DNA of 16,886 nt. Source: an uncultured Pedobacter sp. (lineage in GTDB: Bacteria; Bacteroidota; Bacteroidia; Sphingobacteriales; Sphingobacteriaceae). Below the pieces are notes generated by a model that saw only the letters and a program-made list of their open reading frames with translations, searched no databases and was not told the origin of the DNA. Every line of letters begins with the position of its first letter. Position 1 is the first letter of the stretch. Where the stretch lies: positions 1-16,886 of the forward strand of contig NZ_CAMLHF010000116.1 in assembly GCF_946479715.1 (NCBI RefSeq), in the 5' to 3' direction. Below, piece by piece: positions 15,151-16,886 of the stretch. A program made the translations under genes and the position numbers.

Positions 15151-15245
15151 TCGTCATCTCGACGATAGGAGAGATCTCTTGCTTATGCTATTTGCTACGC
15201 ATCTACTTCGTTGTCAAGAGATCTCTCCTATCGTCGAGATGGCGA
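15151..15245. repeat. Long inverted repeat with 26-bp perfect arms (REP/MITE-like)
   Basis: Bases 15156-15181 and 15215-15240 are exact reverse complements. With one more pair (15155/15241) and one mismatch, the arms extend to 15151-15181 and 15215-15245, around a 33-base centre. Each arm carries a 10-bp palindrome, AGAGATCTCT (15170-15179 and 15217-15226), so arms can pair with each other or with themselves. It occupies the gap between the DUF6266 gene and the zeta-like gene. I recall abundant intergenic palindromes of similar sequence (CATCTCGAC...GAGATCT) in Bacteroidota genomes, so it is probably one copy of a dispersed element. No transposase is nearby. Confidence 0.92.
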
Positions 15246-15284
15246 CCGCCTTAGAACGACCGCTTTAAGACAACCGCTTTGAAA
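15243..15284. repeat. Three tandem imperfect 14-nt units
   Basis: CGACCGCCTTAGAA (15243-15256), CGACCGCTTTAAGA (15257-15270) and CAACCGCTTTGAAA (15271-15284) stand head to tail, sharing C-x-ACCGC-x-TT. The block starts at the outer end of the inverted repeat and ends 5 bases from the stop of the DUF6266 gene. Confidence 0.75.
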
Positions 15285-15289
15285 ATATG

Positions 15290-15922
15290 CTAAATACTTC
15301 CCAGGTATCGGCTATTTCCTATTTTCTTTCTGTTTAATGAACTGATGCTTACATAAACTTCAAGCCTTTTGCCGGCCATTTTTGGATTAAATTTAAAAAT
15401 ACACTGCTTATCGCGGCGTTTTATGCCACCAGTAAAACCATCTGTTACATGTAGGTCAGGACAATAGATCACCAGCATAACCTGATCATCAAAAGATGTA
15501 TTTTTAATCCCATTGTCCAACCAGCTCAGTTTTAAAACATCAGGAGCTTGCAGTTCCATAGCTACTTCTTCAATCATAGGTAAATTGCCTTTACTGATCA
15601 CAAATTCATGGTAAGCTACCAGGTAATTTGGATGTTTTCCTATAACAGCCTTATGATAATTCTCAGAAAAAGCGGCACTAATCTCTGTTCTTTGCTCTGC
15701 ATGATGCATAAAACCTATCGACACATAGGGATGGAAAGGTACCAGCAGTTCATTCATGAACCTTAGTTTTTGCCTGCTTTCTATTTGAGCAGGACTCTTT
15801 GTTTTCTTGTTTTTTTTCTTTGGAACCTGACGTAAATAAGGAATGCCTTTCCATATTCCTCCAATTACAGGGCCTATCTTCCCAGATATTGCGCCTAAGA
15901 TTCCTTTACTCATTTTTGCCAT
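15290..15922 (-). CDS. DUF6266-family protein
   Basis: A 210-residue soluble protein that I recognise as DUF6266, a family of unknown function common, often in several copies, in Pedobacter-like genomes. The family-typical N-terminus is visible: SKGILGAISGKIGPVIGG, then WKGIPYLRQVPKK, then a very basic stretch (KKKNKKTKSP). The middle is helical (RQKLRFMNELLVPFHPYVSIGF, AFSENYHKAVIG). The C-terminal half is beta-rich (VLKLSWLDNG, DQVMLVIYCP, RLEVYVSISSLNRK). No signal peptide or membrane segment is seen. The start could be the ATG at 15922 or Met4; I use the first. The gene stands alone, with long non-coding DNA on both sides: phased GTCGT repeats and a GC-rich hairpin upstream, and tandem units plus a long inverted repeat downstream. 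This suggests an accessory cassette, which is inference. Confidence 0.82.
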   Translation of the reverse strand: MAKMSKGILGAISGKIGPVIGGIWKGIPYLRQVPKKKNKKTKSPAQIESRQKLRFMNELLVPFHPYVSIGFMHHAEQRTEISAAFSENYHKAVIGKHPNYLVAYHEFVISKGNLPMIEEVAMELQAPDVLKLSWLDNGIKNTSFDDQVMLVIYCPDLHVTDGFTGGIKRRDKQCIFKFNPKMAGKRLEVYVSISSLNRKKIGNSRYLGSI

Positions 15923-16035
15923 TTCATTAAATTTTAATAGTTAAACATTTATTTATTTGTCTCATTGTACTCTAATACACTCACGCTTTAATGACAATTT
16001 TTATATCACTCAAAAAAGCGTTTTAAATGATAAAG

Positions 16036-16083
16036 GTCGTTCAGAGTCGTTTCAAAGTCGTTAAAGAGTCGTCTGAAAGTCGT
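16036..16083. repeat. Five GTCGT repeats with 10-11-bp helical phasing
   Basis: GTCGT starts at 16036, 16046, 16057, 16068 and 16079, a period of 10, 11, 11 and 11 bases. Most units read AGTCGTT; on the minus strand, facing the DUF6266 gene, they are ACGAC. The array is 115-160 bases upstream of that gene's ATG. Such spacing fits a protein that binds several direct repeats on one face of the helix, but no regulator is identified. Confidence 0.7.
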
Positions 16084-16192
16084 TTATTTAACAGGGCTGA
16101 ATGGGCCTAAATCAAGCTTCGGTACAACCCTTATAACAATCTAAATCATTGAAATACAAAGTAAAACATAAAAAAAATAATATGGCAGTTCC

Positions 16193-16211
16193 GGGGGGTC
16201 CCCGACCCCCC
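16193..16211. repeat. GC-rich perfect hairpin
   Basis: GGGGGGTC (16193-16200) and GACCCCCC (16204-16211) are exact reverse complements around CCC. An all-G/C stem of this kind is conspicuous in AT-rich surroundings. It lies about 100 bases beyond the stop of the PH-domain gene. On that strand a T-rich stretch follows only after about 14 bases, so terminator function is uncertain. Confidence 0.7.
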
Positions 16212-16311
16212 TGTTAAAATGACCCAAAAATGCAGTCAGCTGGCTGGAATCAAAGAAAAATTTTTATTAAAAAGGGTAAAATTTAAGCAATTACCAATGT
16301 ATGGTAGTTAA

Positions 16312-16886
16312 TCACATCCAATCTTTTTTGGAAACCTCGATTTTATAGGTCCAATAATTTACCAAACTTTTAATGTGGCTGTAGTTTCCATATTTGAAGT
16401 GAATTACACCAGCTGCAGTGTGGATGATTAAATGGCCCACATCTGCAGCTTTATGCCAAAAATATTGTTTGGCAGTTATTGCCTGGATTTTATGGGGCTC
16501 AATAATCTCGTGTTCTACATCCCAGATCCCACTTTTTTTAATGATGAAATGCTCATCAACATATAATCTGTGGCGCTTAAATTCGAAATACAGCATTGTG
16601 CCAACCACTATTATATAAGGTACAACGATAAGTAAATAGTTTCTTAGCAGGGGGAGGGCATAGTTGCTTAACAATACAAACACTGTTATTGGAAATACAA
16701 TCCAGATCATAGTTTGCAGAAAGATGAAGCGATAGTTTGGTTTTAGTTCTGCACCTTTTGATGGTGTCCTACTAAGAATCATCTTTAAAACTTCATTACG
16801 CTCTGTTTCGCTGCAACCAGGTATTTCTATGTCCGATTTTTTACTGTCTTCCTTATCAGCAGAATCAAATGAAGCCTGCTTAATTT
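16312..16886 (-). CDS. Bacterial PH-domain (YdbT/DUF304-like) membrane protein, 5' end outside the window
   Basis: The visible part has two adjacent membrane helices (about residues 23-43 and 47-67, counting from the ATG at 16782). A cytoplasmic bacterial PH (bPH2, DUF304) domain follows: RHRLYVDEHFIIKKSGIWDVEHEIIEPHKIQAI..., ending ...SHIKSLVNYWTYKIEVSKKDWM. YdbT-like proteins usually carry two or three such helix-pair plus PH units, and their function is not well known. An ATG at 16782 would give a 156-residue protein. However, the same frame stays open without a stop to the window edge and encodes an acidic, hydrophilic stretch, so I treat the gene as cut by the edge and probably larger. 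The downstream side is the non-coding gap with the GC-rich hairpin. Confidence 0.75.
   Translation of the reverse strand, partial: IKQASFDSADKEDSKKSDIEIPGCSETERNEVLKMILSRTPSKGAELKPNYRFIFLQTMIWIVFPITVFVLLSNYALPLLRNYLLIVVPYIIVVGTMLYFEFKRHRLYVDEHFIIKKSGIWDVEHEIIEPHKIQAITAKQYFWHKAADVGHLIIHTAAGVIHFKYGNYSHIKSLVNYWTYKIEVSKKDWM

Larger units (their letters stand above)
15923..16311. other. 389-base non-coding gap upstream of the DUF6266 gene
   Basis: No credible gene is seen on either strand. From left to right it holds AT-rich leader DNA before the DUF6266 ATG, a 7-bp inverted pair ACGCTTT/AAAGCGT (15983-15989, 16015-16021), five phased GTCGT units (16036-16083), and unremarkable sequence to 16190. 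A GC-rich hairpin follows (16193-16211), then a weak 5-bp stem (16292-16306) next to the stop of the PH-domain gene. No clear TTTG-N19-TAnnTTTG promoter was found for the DUF6266 gene. Confidence 0.7.

Noticed and set aside
15053..15268. Plus-strand open frame across the long inverted repeat
   Set aside because: It is antisense to the start of the zeta-like gene and reads through the repeat; no family resemblance or start signal supports it.
15983..16021. ACGCTTT/AAAGCGT inverted pair as an insertion-element end or operator
   Set aside because: Arms are only 7 bp with a 25-base spacer, no target duplication or transposase is visible, and such a pair can occur by chance.
16036..16083. CRISPR array
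   Set aside because: The repeated core is only 5-7 bases with 4-6-base gaps, far below CRISPR repeat and spacer sizes, and no cas genes are nearby.
16193..16211. G-quadruplex
   Set aside because: Each strand has only two G-runs (six and four), not four separate runs, and the hairpin pairing explains the sequence better.
16292..16306. Terminator for the PH-domain gene (TACCA-ATGTA-TGGTA)
   Set aside because: The stem is only 5 bp and is not followed immediately by a U-run; too weak to call.

Overview
The window looks like a chromosomal segment from a Bacteroidota bacterium, most likely of the Sphingobacteriaceae/Pedobacter type. The evidence is AT-rich DNA, close protein resemblance from memory to that group (M56 peptidase, DUF4290 next to murA, DUF6266), frequent use of TTG/GTG starts without obvious Shine-Dalgarno sequences, and promoters of the Bacteroidota form TTTG-N19-TAnnTTTG. 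No database search was possible, so the taxonomic call is inference.

Layout. 68-3198 (minus) is a very compact operon tgt-lptG-eamA: a tRNA-guanine transglycosylase, an LPS-export permease subunit and a DMT-family exporter. 3370-5114 (plus) is a glycosyltransferase gene overlapping rsmG. 5118-6907 (minus) is a BlaI-type repressor overlapping an M56 (BlaR1-like) membrane peptidase, with two operator-like dyads upstream. 7050-8141 (plus) is dprA. 8292-9653 (plus) is a PLP enzyme with C-terminal CBS domains (cystathionine beta-synthase/cysteine synthase type). A symmetrical terminator at 9686-9712 separates it from the convergent DUF4290-murA pair (9735-11770, minus). 11904-14228 (minus) is a UvrD/PcrA helicase with a well-formed promoter.

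The part from about 14350 to 16310 has an accessory character. It holds a zeta-toxin-like kinase overlapping a 62-residue partner gene, a 26-bp perfect (31-bp near-perfect) inverted repeat with nested palindromes, three tandem 14-nt units, a DUF6266 gene, and a 389-bp gap carrying five GTCGT units at 10-11-bp spacing and a GC-rich hairpin. A bacterial PH-domain membrane protein runs off the right edge.

Most of the window is housekeeping: tRNA and rRNA modification, envelope synthesis and export, DNA processing and repair, and sulfur amino acid metabolism. The points most worth a second look are: a Tgt without the usual zinc-binding cysteines; a MurA with Asp in place of the fosfomycin-target Cys; the BlaI/M56 pair with its paired operators and a proline-rich tail instead of a beta-lactam sensor; the zeta/partner pair in reverse gene order; and the non-coding repeats around the DUF6266 gene.
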